A DNA stretch of 64,000 bases from Streptomyces oryzae (GTDB lineage: Bacteria > Actinomycetota > Actinomycetes > Streptomycetales > Streptomycetaceae). The translations under genes and the position numbers were made by a program. Shown piece after piece: positions 8,231-16,156 of this stretch. Each line of letters starts with the position of its first letter. Positions within the stretch are counted from its first letter, which is position 1. The notes beneath the pieces are model-generated. The model ran no database searches. It worked only from the letters and a program-made list of their open reading frames with translations, and had not been told where the DNA came from. Location: assembly GCF_017676365.1 (NCBI RefSeq), contig NZ_JADKMA010000011.1, positions 1 through 64,000 of the forward strand, read 5' to 3'.

Positions 8231-9292
8231 ATGGATCAACATCTGCTCGCCGCCGAGTTCCAGCCCGAGGTCACCTACTTCAACACCGCCTCCCACGGCC
8301 TGCTCCCCGCCCGCGCGGCAGCGGCGGTCACCGAGGCCGTCACCGGAATGTCCGCGGGCCGCACCGACTTCGTGGCCTACTTCGCGGAAGTCGACAAAGC
8401 GCGCGCGGCGTTCGCGCGGATCGCCGGCACGACGCCGGCCCGCGTGGCGGCGGGCACCGCGGTGTCCACGCACGTCGGACTGATCGCCGCCTCCCTCCCC
8501 TCCGGTGCCGAAGTCCTGGTGCCGGAGGGCGACTTCAGTTCCGTCGTCAACCCGTTCACGGTGCGCGACGACATCACCCTGCGCACCGTGCCCCTCTCCG
8601 CCCTTCCGGAGGCGGTGGACTCCTCCACCACGCTGGTGGCCCTCAGCGCGGTGCAGTCGGCGGACGGCCGCATCGCCGATCTGCCTGCCGCCCGGGCAGC
8701 AGCCCGCGCCGCCGGGGCGCGGGTGCTGCTGGATGTGACGCAGGCGGCCGGCTGGCTGCCGTTCAGCGCCGAGGACTACGACTTCGTGGTCTGCGGCGCG
8801 TACAAGTGGCTGCTGTGCCCGCGCGGCGCCTCGTTCCTGGCTGTCTCGCCCGAGGCGCAGCAGGAGCGGGCACTGCTGCCGCTGCATGCGGGGTGGGCGG
8901 CGGGGGCCTCGCCCTGGGACGACTGCTACGGCCCGATCGCCCGGCTCGCACCGGACGCCCGGGCGTACGAGGAATCGGTGCCCTTCCTGCCGTATCTGGG
9001 TGCTGCGCGCTCCCTCGAACTGGTCGAGGAACTGGGCGGGCCCGAGGCGATCGGTGCGCACGACAGGGCGCTGGCCGCGCGGTTCCGCAAGGAGGTCGCG
9101 GGGCTGGGCCGCGGATACGAACCGGTGCCGGGGGACTCGGCGATCGTCGCGGTGCCCGGCCTCGGGCACGCAGCGGAGAAGCTGGCTGCCGCCGGGGTGT
9201 CGGTCTCGAACCGGGAAGGCAATCTGCGTGCGGCCTTCCACCTCTACAACACCGCGGAGGACGTGGAGCGGCTGCTCGGCCTCCTGGACTGA
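8231..9292 (+). CDS. Aminotransferase class V-fold PLP enzyme
   Basis: This 353-residue PLP enzyme of fold type I belongs to the class V group, which includes cysteine desulfurases and isopenicillin N epimerase. The Schiff-base lysine is K192 in VVCGAYKWLLCPRG, and D168 in LLDVTQAAGW would bind the pyridine nitrogen. The N-terminus YFNTASHGLLP is the usual family opening. There is no active-site cysteine loop of the IscS type, so desulfurase activity is doubtful and the substrate is unknown. The ATG at 8231 gives a normal N-terminus; a GTG at 8195 would add 12 residues of shifted composition. The gene follows the aldehyde dehydrogenase by 72 bp and may be co-transcribed. Confidence 0.88.
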   Translation: MDQHLLAAEFQPEVTYFNTASHGLLPARAAAAVTEAVTGMSAGRTDFVAYFAEVDKARAAFARIAGTTPARVAAGTAVSTHVGLIAASLPSGAEVLVPEGDFSSVVNPFTVRDDITLRTVPLSALPEAVDSSTTLVALSAVQSADGRIADLPAARAAARAAGARVLLDVTQAAGWLPFSAEDYDFVVCGAYKWLLCPRGASFLAVSPEAQQERALLPLHAGWAAGASPWDDCYGPIARLAPDARAYEESVPFLPYLGAARSLELVEELGGPEAIGAHDRALAARFRKEVAGLGRGYEPVPGDSAIVAVPGLGHAAEKLAAAGVSVSNREGNLRAAFHLYNTAEDVERLLGLLD

Positions 9293-9320
9293 GCCTCCCG
9301 GCGGACCGAGCGCGTACGAA

Positions 9321-9354
9321 GCGGGGGCGGGACCGCGTACGGTCCCGCCCCCGC
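9321..9354. terminator. Bidirectional hairpin terminator
   Basis: A perfect 15-bp stem (GCGGGGGCGGGACCG, loop CGTA, and its complement) lies between the convergent ends of the aminotransferase gene and ectD. It has no long T-tract, as is common for streptomycete terminators. Confidence 0.8.
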
Positions 9355-9375
9355 CTCAGCAGGACACCGTCCTGG

Positions 9376-10275
9376 TCACTCCACGGGCGTGAAGTCCCGC
9401 GCCCCGATGAACTCGGGACGGCGGACCGGCGCTGCGAAGGGTTCCACCGCCTGGTTCTCGACGCTGTTGAAGACGATGAACACGTTGCTCCGCGGGAACG
9501 GAGTGATGTTGTCACCGCTTCCATGCATGCAGTTGCAGTCGAACCAGGTCGCCGAGCCGGGCTTTCCCGTGAACAGCTTGATCCCGTGTGCTTCGGCGAA
9601 CTTGGTCAGGGACTCGTCGCTCGGTGTCCCCGCGTCCTGCATCTGCAGCGACTTCTTGTAGTTGTCCTTCGGCGTCTCGCCCGCGCAGCCGAGGAAGGTC
9701 TTGTGTGACCCCGGCATGATCATCAGGCCGCCGTTGGTGTCGTAGTTCTCCGTCAGTGCGATCGAAACCGACACGGTCCGCATCCGGGGCAGACCGTCCT
9801 CTGCGTGCCAGGTCTCGAAGTCGGAGTGCCAGTAGAACCCCGTGGCGCCGAAGCCCGGCTTGACGTTGATCCGGGACTGGTGGACGTAGACGTCCGAGCC
9901 CAGGATCTGCCGTGCCCTGCCCACGATGCGCGGGTCACGCACCAGCCGTGCGAAGACCTCGCTGATCTTGTGCACCTCGAACACGGACCGGATCTCCTGC
10001 GACTTCGGCTCGACGATCGAGCGTTCGTCGGCACGCATCTCCGGATCCGAGGTGAGCCGTTCCAGTTCCGCGCGCAGCACATCGACCTCGTCGGGTCCGA
10101 TGAGCTGGTCGATGGCGAGGAACCCGTCCCGCTCGAAGCCCGCCAGGTCCGTGGCCTCGATCGGCCCCGGCGTACCCGGTTCGGACCACACGACGGGGTC
10201 CATCCGCGGGATGGCCACCTCGGTGGTTCCGCGAGTCGGGTACAGGTCGGCGGTGCGCTCGGGTGCGGTGGTCAT
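9376..10275 (-). CDS. ectD: Ectoine hydroxylase
   Basis: This 299-residue non-haem Fe(II)/2-oxoglutarate dioxygenase converts ectoine to 5-hydroxyectoine in the cytoplasm. The EctD signature is present as FYWHSDFETWHAEDGLPRMR. The iron triad is H150, D152 and H251, in the expected order and spacing (HxD...H), and the length matches the family. It is the last gene of the ect cluster, separated from ectC by 174 bp that contain a hairpin, so its expression may be uncoupled from ectoine synthesis. The ATG at 10275 is the natural start. Confidence 0.97.
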   Translation of the reverse strand: MTTAPERTADLYPTRGTTEVAIPRMDPVVWSEPGTPGPIEATDLAGFERDGFLAIDQLIGPDEVDVLRAELERLTSDPEMRADERSIVEPKSQEIRSVFEVHKISEVFARLVRDPRIVGRARQILGSDVYVHQSRINVKPGFGATGFYWHSDFETWHAEDGLPRMRTVSVSIALTENYDTNGGLMIMPGSHKTFLGCAGETPKDNYKKSLQMQDAGTPSDESLTKFAEAHGIKLFTGKPGSATWFDCNCMHGSGDNITPFPRSNVFIVFNSVENQAVEPFAAPVRRPEFIGARDFTPVE

Positions 10276-10389
10276 GGAAGTGCCTTCCTCTCCTCTCGTA
10301 CGGCCCTGTTCACTTGGCGAAACGGCCGGGACGGCCGAAGTGGACCGGCGCACGGTCCCCAGTCACGAAGGGCTGCTGCCTCAGCGTGT

Positions 10390-10421
10390 CAGCACCGCAC
10401 CGCTTCGGCGCGGCGGTGCTG
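10390..10421 (-). other. Hairpin between ectC and ectD
   Basis: CAGCACCGC at 10390-10398 pairs with GCGGTGCTG at 10413-10421 across a GC-rich loop that can pair further (CCGCTTCGGCG). It lies 29 bp downstream of the ectC stop and could be a partial terminator or an RNA-processing element. Confidence 0.6.
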
Positions 10422-10449
10422 CGGCGCGTCGCCGCTCAGCCTTACCGGC

Positions 10450-10851
10450 TCAGTCGTCGGGCTCGGTGAGCAGCGGGTAGACGCCGTTCTCGTCGTGGTC
10501 CTCACGGCCGGTGACCGGCGGGTTGAAGACGCACACGCACCGGAAGTCGGTCTTCGGGCGCATCGTGTGCTTCTCGTGCCCGTCGAGCAGATACATCGTG
10601 CCGGGAGTGATCCAGTGCTTCTCGCCGGTCTCGTCGTTGGTCAGTTCCGCCTCGCCCTCGACGCAGAGCACGGCCTCTATGTGGTTGGCGTACCACATCG
10701 AGGTCTCGGTGCCCGCGTAGAGGACCGTCTCGTGCAGGGAGAAGCCCACCTTCTCCTTCGCGAGAACGATGCGCTTGCTCTCCCAGGTGCCCGACGCCGC
10801 CTTGACGTGTCGGTCGGTGTTCTCGATGTCCTTGAAGGAACGAACGATCAC
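10450..10851 (-). CDS. ectC: L-ectoine synthase
   Basis: This 133-residue cupin cyclises N-gamma-acetyl-L-2,4-diaminobutyrate to ectoine with loss of water. The protein aligns over its full length with EctC; the metal-binding residues known from the family correspond to E59, Y87 and H95 (in ANHIEAV, MYLLDG and HEKHT). The GTG start at 10851 gives MIVRSFKD, the usual EctC N-terminus. The 153-nt gap to ectB contains a strong hairpin. EctA and EctB, encoded just upstream, supply its substrate. Confidence 0.97.
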   Translation of the reverse strand: MIVRSFKDIENTDRHVKAASGTWESKRIVLAKEKVGFSLHETVLYAGTETSMWYANHIEAVLCVEGEAELTNDETGEKHWITPGTMYLLDGHEKHTMRPKTDFRCVCVFNPPVTGREDHDENGVYPLLTEPDD

Positions 10852-10957
10852 GGTCTGATGGTGCCTTTCTCTGTGTTCCTTATGGAAGGGGCTATTTGTT
10901 GTCCATTACGGACGCAGCCCCTTGCATCAGTAGCCATTCCGGCTCTTGCTCATTACG

Positions 10958-10997
10958 GATGTGGCCCGTCCCGGCGACAGCCGGGACGGGCCACATC
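10958..10997 (-). other. 17-bp perfect stem-loop between ectB and ectC
   Basis: GATGTGGCCCGTCCCGG at 10958-10974 pairs exactly with its complement at 10981-10997 around a 6-nt loop. The stem begins about 8 nt after the ectB stop codon (minus-strand sense). It resembles a terminator without a T-tract but lies inside the operon. Short imperfect repeats of TCCGTAATGR follow at 10950-10959 and 10903-10912. Confidence 0.85.
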
Positions 10998-11004
10998 GAG
11001 CGGG

Positions 11005-12273
11005 TCAGACGGTCTCGCGGACGGCCCGCGCCAGGATCCGCAGCCCCTCGTCCAGCTCCTCGGGGGTGATGGTCAGCGAGGGCAGCAGTTTGACGACCTC
11101 GCTCTCCGGGCCCGAGGTCTCGATGAGCAGCCCCAGTTCGAAGGCGCGCTTGGCGACGGCGCCCGCACGGCTCTTGTTGTGGAACTCCAGGCCCCACACC
11201 AGACCACGGCCGCGGTAGTCGGCAATCTCGTCGGAGTGCTCCTCGGCGATCGCCTTGAGCACCGCCTCGACCTGCTCACCGCGGGAGAGCGTCTGCTTCT
11301 CCATCTGGCCGTCGGCCCAGTAGGTCTGCAGCGCGGCGGTCGCGGTGACGAAGGCCGGATTGTTGCCCCGGAAGGTGCCGTTGTGCTCGCCCGGCTCCCA
11401 GATGTCCAGCTCCGGCTTGAACAGGGTCAGTGCCAGCGGCATTCCGTAGCCGCCGATGGACTTCGACAGCGTGATGATGTCCGGCTTGATGCCCGCCTCC
11501 TCGAAGGAGAAGAAGGCGCCGGTACGGCCGCAGCCCATCTGGATGTCGTCCACGATCAGCAGCATGTCGTGCCGCCGGCACAGCTCGGAGAGGGCACGCA
11601 GCCACTCGGCGCGGGCGACGTTGATGCCGCCCTCGCCCTGCACCGTCTCGACGATGACGGCTGCGGGCTTGTTGAGCCCCGAACCCTGGTCCTCCAGCAG
11701 CCGCTCGAACCAGACGAAGTCCTCGGTGGTGCCGTTGAGGTAGTCGTCGAACGGCATCGGGGTGCCGTGCACCAGCGGGATGCCGGCGCCGGCGCGCTTG
11801 AAGGCGTTGCCGGTCACGGCGAGCGAGCCCAGCGACATGCCGTGGAAGGCGTTGGTGAACGAGACGATGGACTCGCGGCCCTTGACCTTACGGGCCAGCT
11901 TCAGCGCCGCCTCCACCGCGTTGGTGCCGGTCGGCCCGGGGAACATCACCTTGTGGTCCATGCCGCGCGGCTTGAGGACCAGCTCCTGGAACGTCTCCAG
12001 GAACGAGCGTTTGGCGCTGGTGGACATGTCCAGCCCGTGCACCACACCGTCGCGTTCCAGATAGTCCAGGAGGGCGCGTTTGAGCACCGGGTTGTTGTGG
12101 CCGTAGTTGAGCGTGCCCGCTCCGGCGAAGAAGTCGAGGTAGGTGTGCCCGTCCTCGTCGTACATGTGCGCACCCTGCGCCCGGTCGAAGACGGTCGGCC
12201 AGCCACGGCAGTAGCTGCGCACCTCCGACTCCACGGTTTCGAAGACGCTGAGGTCCGGCTGGGTGATGGTCAC
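11005..12273 (-). CDS. ectB: L-2,4-diaminobutyrate aminotransferase
   Basis: This 422-residue class III PLP aminotransferase makes L-2,4-diaminobutyrate from aspartate semialdehyde and glutamate, the first committed step of ectoine synthesis. The PLP lysine is K271 in ITLSKSIGG, with VDDIQMGCGRTG before it; the N-terminal GAGTLNYGHNNP and GPTGTNAVEAALKLAR motifs are characteristic. The length is as expected. It starts at a GTG (12273), about 100 nt downstream of ectA, and precedes ectC. Confidence 0.97.
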   Translation of the reverse strand: MTITQPDLSVFETVESEVRSYCRGWPTVFDRAQGAHMYDEDGHTYLDFFAGAGTLNYGHNNPVLKRALLDYLERDGVVHGLDMSTSAKRSFLETFQELVLKPRGMDHKVMFPGPTGTNAVEAALKLARKVKGRESIVSFTNAFHGMSLGSLAVTGNAFKRAGAGIPLVHGTPMPFDDYLNGTTEDFVWFERLLEDQGSGLNKPAAVIVETVQGEGGINVARAEWLRALSELCRRHDMLLIVDDIQMGCGRTGAFFSFEEAGIKPDIITLSKSIGGYGMPLALTLFKPELDIWEPGEHNGTFRGNNPAFVTATAALQTYWADGQMEKQTLSRGEQVEAVLKAIAEEHSDEIADYRGRGLVWGLEFHNKSRAGAVAKRAFELGLLIETSGPESEVVKLLPSLTITPEELDEGLRILARAVRETV

Positions 12274-12372
12274 AGCTTGCTCCAGGGAGTGAGTCGCGTG
12301 GGAAGAAAGTCTGGTTATGGGCGGATGGGCGGTCGGCGACGGTGCCTACCCGCGGGTCAGGGGCCGTATACG

Positions 12373-12939
12373 TCAGCGCTTCGATGCGCCGGGAAACACG
12401 ACCGGACCGATCCGGTACAGCACTTCCGGCAGGTGGCCGTCCTCCGGGAAGAGCGCGGCGTCGAACAGCACGTCCTTGGTGAGCGCAGCCGAGTGGCGCT
12501 CCGCGTAGGAGGTGAACAGCCGGTTGGAAGGGGTGTTGTCCGGGGTGACCGTGGTCTCGACGGTGTCGGTGCCGTACTCCTCGGCGACGCGGAGCGTCAG
12601 CCCGTCCAGCATCGCCGCTGCGAGTCCGCGTCCGCGGGCCGCCTGGTCGACGGCGACCTGCCAGACGAGGAGGGTGCGCGGCTGCTCGGGCCGTACGTAG
12701 CCGGTGATGAAGCCGACCGGCTCGCCCGCGCCGTCGCGGGCGACGACCGAGGTCGCGGCGAAGTCGCGGCACCACAGCAGGTAGCTGTACGAGGAGTTCA
12801 GGTCGAGGGTCTTCGAGTCGCGGGCGATGCGCCAGATCGCGGCTCCGTCGTCCACACGGGGTGTGTCGAGCTTCAGTCCCTCCGGCATTTCGAGAAATCC
12901 TCTATGGGCACGTGCATGGTCTGCTTGTGCGGCGGTCAT
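12373..12939 (-). CDS. ectA: L-2,4-diaminobutyrate N-gamma-acetyltransferase
   Basis: This 188-residue GNAT-fold enzyme acetylates L-2,4-diaminobutyrate with acetyl-CoA. The family pattern LDLNSSYSYLLWCRDF and the acetyl-CoA-binding stretch VAVDQAARGRGLAAAML are present, as is TTVTPDNTPSNRLFTSYA near the C-terminus. It is the first gene of ectABCD and is preceded by a 465-bp gene-free region that should hold the osmotic-stress promoter. The ATG at 12939 was chosen; a second possible ATG lies 17 codons downstream (MPEGLKLDTP). Confidence 0.96.
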   Translation of the reverse strand: MTAAQADHARAHRGFLEMPEGLKLDTPRVDDGAAIWRIARDSKTLDLNSSYSYLLWCRDFAATSVVARDGAGEPVGFITGYVRPEQPRTLLVWQVAVDQAARGRGLAAAMLDGLTLRVAEEYGTDTVETTVTPDNTPSNRLFTSYAERHSAALTKDVLFDAALFPEDGHLPEVLYRIGPVVFPGASKR

Positions 12940-13404
12940 GTGAATTCAACTTACCCAGCAGAATCCGAAACTGCACGGGGGTGAGGGGTTACGTGCAGCG
13001 GGGGGCCTGTGTTATTGCGCGCGGGCGGGCGGGCGCGCTGAGCCGCTGTATCGGCCCTCACTTAAGCGGAAATGTCCGGGTATGGCGGGCGGACTGTTGG
13101 TTCTGTCACAGTCCGATAACGTCCGCGAGATCCGCTGGAGATAAGCCCCGCGAAGGTGCGATGAAGCTAACGAAATCTTAGCGTTTACGCTTGCGGAAAG
13201 CGGGCAGAAGAATACGGGCACCTGTACGCGGAAATGCGAGCTGAATTGCATCCTAAAGCCGGATCTTAGGGCATGTCCGCGTTTTCGTGGATCTCTTTCT
13301 TCGCTTTCGGTCCCGCCGGTGTCCACTCCTCGGCCATCCGCAGGTCCCCCGCCGCCGGGAGGTGCTCTGGACGCCGCCGTGCCGGGCCCTCGTACAGTGC
13401 GGAC
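12940..13404. other. Gene-free region upstream of ectA
   Basis: This 465-bp divergent region separates ectA from the amidohydrolase gene and is more AT-rich than its surroundings around 13060-13260. It holds a 7-bp inverted repeat near ectA (12971-12998), GCTAA/TTAGC at 13166-13182 and AGCG/CGCT at 13180-13191. No convincing consensus promoter or coding frame was found. Confidence 0.7.
12971..12998. promoter_or_regulatory. Inverted repeat upstream of ectA (CTGCACG-N14-CGTGCAG)
   Basis: A perfect 7-bp inverted repeat with a 14-bp spacer is centred about 45 bp upstream of the ectA start. Its position fits an operator or a structure in the ectA leader. No known regulator is assigned. Confidence 0.4.
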
Positions 13405-14505
13405 ATGAGCGAGTGCGCGAGTCTGCATATCAAGGGGCGGGTGCTGGCCGGGCCCGAGGACGTAAGGGACGAACTGTGGGTGGTGGACGGACGCATCACC
13501 TACGAGCGCCCGCACCGGCCCAGCGGCGCCGCCGAGCCCACCGTGCTGACCGGCTGGGTGCTGCCCGGCCTGGTCGACGCGCACTGCCATGTCGGACTGG
13601 ATGCGCACGGCCCCGTCGACGACTCGACCAGCGAGAAGCAGGCGCTCACCGACCGGGAAGCGGGTGCCCTGCTGCTGCGCGACGCCGGGTCGCCCTCCGA
13701 CACGCGCTGGATCGACCACCGGGACGATCTGCCCCGCATCATCCGCGCCGGCCGCCATATCGCCCGTACGCGGCGCTACATCCGCAACTACGCACACGAG
13801 ATCGAGCCCGGCGACCTGACCGCGTACGTACGCCGTGAGGCGCGCCGAGGAGACGGCTGGGTCAAGATCGTCGGCGACTGGATCGACCGGGAAGAGGGCG
13901 ATCTGAGCGCCTGCTGGCCGCGCTGGGCGGTCGAGGAGGCCATCGCGGCGGCCCACGAGGAGGGTGCCCGCGTCACCGCGCACTGCTTCGCCGAGGACTC
14001 GCTGCAGGACCTGGTGGAGGCGGGCATCGACTGCATCGAGCACGCCACCGGGCTGACCGAGGAGACCATCCCGCTCTTCGCCGAGCGTGGCGTCGCCATC
14101 GTGCCCACGCTGGTCAACATCGCCACCTTCCCCGGTCTCGCGGCCGGCGGTGAGGCCAAGTTCCCCCGCTGGGCAGCCCATATGCGCGAGCTGCACGCCC
14201 GCCGCTATGACACCGTGCGGGCCGCCTGGGAGGCGGGCATCCCCGTCTTCACCGGCACCGACGCGGGTGGCTCCCTCGCCCATGGGCTGGTCGGCCAGGA
14301 GGTCGGCGAACTGGTCAAGGCGGGGATACCGGTGCGGGACGCGCTCTCCGCGGCCACCTGGGGCGCCCGCGCCTGGCTGGGGCGCCCGGCCCTGGCCGAG
14401 GGCGACCCTGCGGACCTTGTTGTTCTTGAGGCTGATCCACGGGTCGATGTGCGGGTGCTGGAGGCGCCGAGTCGGGTGGTGTTGCGGGGCCGCATCGTGC
14501 ACTGA
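13405..14505 (+). CDS. Metal-dependent amidohydrolase
   Basis: This 366-residue enzyme of the amidohydrolase superfamily resembles the imidazolonepropionase/prolidase-like group. The N-terminal metal motif is HCH at 60-62 in GLVDAHCHVGL; K154, a possible carboxylated lysine, is in WVKIVGDW; H193 is in TAHCF, H213 in IEHATG, and D286 in TGTDAGGS completes the site. Small beta-sandwich strands flank the barrel. The substrate is not evident. The ATG at 13405 was preferred over upstream in-frame codons because MSECASLHIKGRVL gives the usual short first sandwich strand. A conserved intergenic repeat follows the gene. Confidence 0.9.
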   Translation: MSECASLHIKGRVLAGPEDVRDELWVVDGRITYERPHRPSGAAEPTVLTGWVLPGLVDAHCHVGLDAHGPVDDSTSEKQALTDREAGALLLRDAGSPSDTRWIDHRDDLPRIIRAGRHIARTRRYIRNYAHEIEPGDLTAYVRREARRGDGWVKIVGDWIDREEGDLSACWPRWAVEEAIAAAHEEGARVTAHCFAEDSLQDLVEAGIDCIEHATGLTEETIPLFAERGVAIVPTLVNIATFPGLAAGGEAKFPRWAAHMRELHARRYDTVRAAWEAGIPVFTGTDAGGSLAHGLVGQEVGELVKAGIPVRDALSAATWGARAWLGRPALAEGDPADLVVLEADPRVDVRVLEAPSRVVLRGRIVH

Positions 14506-14539
14506 CGATCGTGCGCTGACGGGGAGGGGGTGCCCCTTG

Positions 14540-14610
14540 GGGTTCGTTGCGGGCTGCGGGTGGGTTTGTGGTTGCGCGCGCAGTTCCCCGCGCCCCTTCG
14601 GGGCGCGCCT
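14540..14610 (+). repeat. Streptomyces-type dispersed intergenic palindromic repeat, copy 1
   Basis: This is the plus-orientation copy, lying between the amidohydrolase and the carboxyltransferase genes. The shared core CGCGCAGTTCCCCGCGCCCC is at 14577-14596, and the stem is GCGCCCC (14590-14596), loop TTC, GGGGCGC (14600-14606). The two other copies in the window carry the identical 20-mer. Confidence 0.85.
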
Positions 14611-14658
14611 CCTCTGCGCAGCCCCCACGTCGGGGCACTGATACGGCAGCCTGGAGGT

Positions 14659-16128
14659 ATGAAGCCCACGGCGCGGACGCTGCTCGCTCAGTTGGCGAGC
14701 GACTTCACGGAGCTCGCCTCACCCGAGGACCGGCCCCCGAAGGCGGACGGTCCGCTTGGGTGGCCCGGATACGACGGGATGCGCGCGCAAGCGCAGGCGC
14801 GCACCGGGGAAACCGAGTCCGTGGTGTGCGGCACAGGCCGCATCGGCGGGACCGACGCCGTACTGCTCTGCTTCGAGTTCGGCTACCTCGGCGGCTCCCT
14901 CGGCGAACGCACGGGCGACCTCATCGAGGCGGCTCACGTCCGGGCCCGGGAAGAGCGGCTGCCGGTGGTCACGCTGGTGGCCACCGGGGGCAGCCGGATG
15001 CAGGAGGGCATGCGCGCCCTCGTACAGCTCCAGCGCGTGGCCCGGCAGACCGCGCTGACCCGCGCGGCCGGGCTGCCGCAGCTCACGGTCGTCCGCGACC
15101 CGACGACGGGCGGTGGCTGGGCCACCCTCGCAGCGGGCGCCGACGTGGTGCTGGGGCTGCCCGGCGCGCAGGCCGCGTTCGCCGGCTCACGCGTACGCCC
15201 CCGCGCCGCCGACCCCACCGCGTACACGGTGGAGGCCCAGCACGCGGCGGGGTACATCGACCAGCTCGTGGACGAAGCGGGCCTGCACACCGCACTCGCC
15301 CGCTGGCTCACCCTGCTGGCGGCACCGGGCACCGGCGGGGCAGCAGGGGCAGAAGCAGCGGCAGCGCCCGAGGCCGCGCCGGTGCCGTACGCGCTGCCCG
15401 GGCCGACCGCCTGCGGCCGGCTGCCCGACAGCGGTACGGAGGCCGTGGCGCGCTCTCGAGCCGCAGGCCGCCCCCGCGCCGCCGCCTACTTGGACGCTTA
15501 CTTCACGGACCGCGAGGACATCAGCGGCGACCGCTGCTCGGGCACCGACGCGGGCGTGCTGTGCGGGTTCGGGCTGCACGAGGGGCGTACGGTCGGCTAC
15601 GCCGCGCAGTGCGGCACCCCGACACGCCCGGCCGGCTACCGCACCATCGCGCGGCTGATCCGGATGGCCGGGCGGCTGCGCATCCCCGTACTGACACTGA
15701 TCGACACGCCTGGTGCGGCCAACGGCCCCGAGGACGAGCGGGCCGGTGCCGGGCCCGCGATCGCCGAGGTGTTCGCCGCCGTGGCGGAGGCCCCCGTGCC
15801 GGTCACCTCGCTGCTGATCGGCGAGGGCGGCTCGGGCGGTGCCCTGGCCCTGGCGGCGCCCGGCAGGCTGTGGGTCACCCCGGACAGCTACTTCTCCGTT
15901 ATCGCCCCCGAGTCGGCCGCCGCCATCCTCAAGCGCGACGCCGACCAGGTGCCCCGGACCGCCGAGGAGCTGCGGCTGCGCCCTCAGGACGCCGTCGAAC
16001 TCGGCGTGGCACAAGGGGTGGTGGACACCGCGCACGGGGCGCCGAGGACCCCCGGCGTAAGGGGAGCGGTGTCCGGCGCCGAGGGAGCGGTGTCCGGCGT
16101 CGCGGGCCCGGAGGCCGCAGGGGAATAG
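14659..16128 (+). CDS. Fused carboxyltransferase beta/alpha (AccD/AccA-like)
   Basis: This 489-residue protein carries two crotonase-fold carboxyltransferase domains. The N-terminal half has the AccD-type pattern GSRMQEGMRALVQLQR and PTTGGGWATLAAGADV; the C-terminal half has AccA-type LIDTPGAANGPEDERAG and IGEGGSGGALALA. Such proteins transfer carboxyl groups from biotin to an acyl-CoA. An Ala/Pro-rich linker joins the halves. No biotin carboxylase or carrier gene is adjacent, so partners would come from elsewhere. GGAGG lies only one base before the ATG, too close to act normally; the mRNA could be leaderless or the start could differ. It precedes a DsbA-like gene on the same strand. Confidence 0.88.
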   Translation: MKPTARTLLAQLASDFTELASPEDRPPKADGPLGWPGYDGMRAQAQARTGETESVVCGTGRIGGTDAVLLCFEFGYLGGSLGERTGDLIEAAHVRAREERLPVVTLVATGGSRMQEGMRALVQLQRVARQTALTRAAGLPQLTVVRDPTTGGGWATLAAGADVVLGLPGAQAAFAGSRVRPRAADPTAYTVEAQHAAGYIDQLVDEAGLHTALARWLTLLAAPGTGGAAGAEAAAAPEAAPVPYALPGPTACGRLPDSGTEAVARSRAAGRPRAAAYLDAYFTDREDISGDRCSGTDAGVLCGFGLHEGRTVGYAAQCGTPTRPAGYRTIARLIRMAGRLRIPVLTLIDTPGAANGPEDERAGAGPAIAEVFAAVAEAPVPVTSLLIGEGGSGGALALAAPGRLWVTPDSYFSVIAPESAAAILKRDADQVPRTAEELRLRPQDAVELGVAQGVVDTAHGAPRTPGVRGAVSGAEGAVSGVAGPEAAGE

Positions 16129-16156
16129 CCGGTCCCCGGCAGCGGTTCGAGAGGAC

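Noticed and set aside
10892..10950. A possible short peptide (ending [13 protein letters not shown]) in the ectB/ectC gap
   Set aside because: No start codon with a ribosome-binding site precedes it and it is the tail of a frame antisense-like to ectB. It may be worth a conservation check but is not supported.
9805..12984. A 1059-codon open frame on the plus strand antisense to ectB, ectC and ectD
   Set aside because: The minus-strand genes are unmistakable ectoine genes. Long antisense frames are expected at this GC content because stop codons are rare, and the translation shows no domain.
13012..14628. A 538-codon minus-strand frame opposite the amidohydrolase
   Set aside because: The amidohydrolase has a complete metal site on the plus strand; the antisense frame has no motif and runs through the dispersed repeat.
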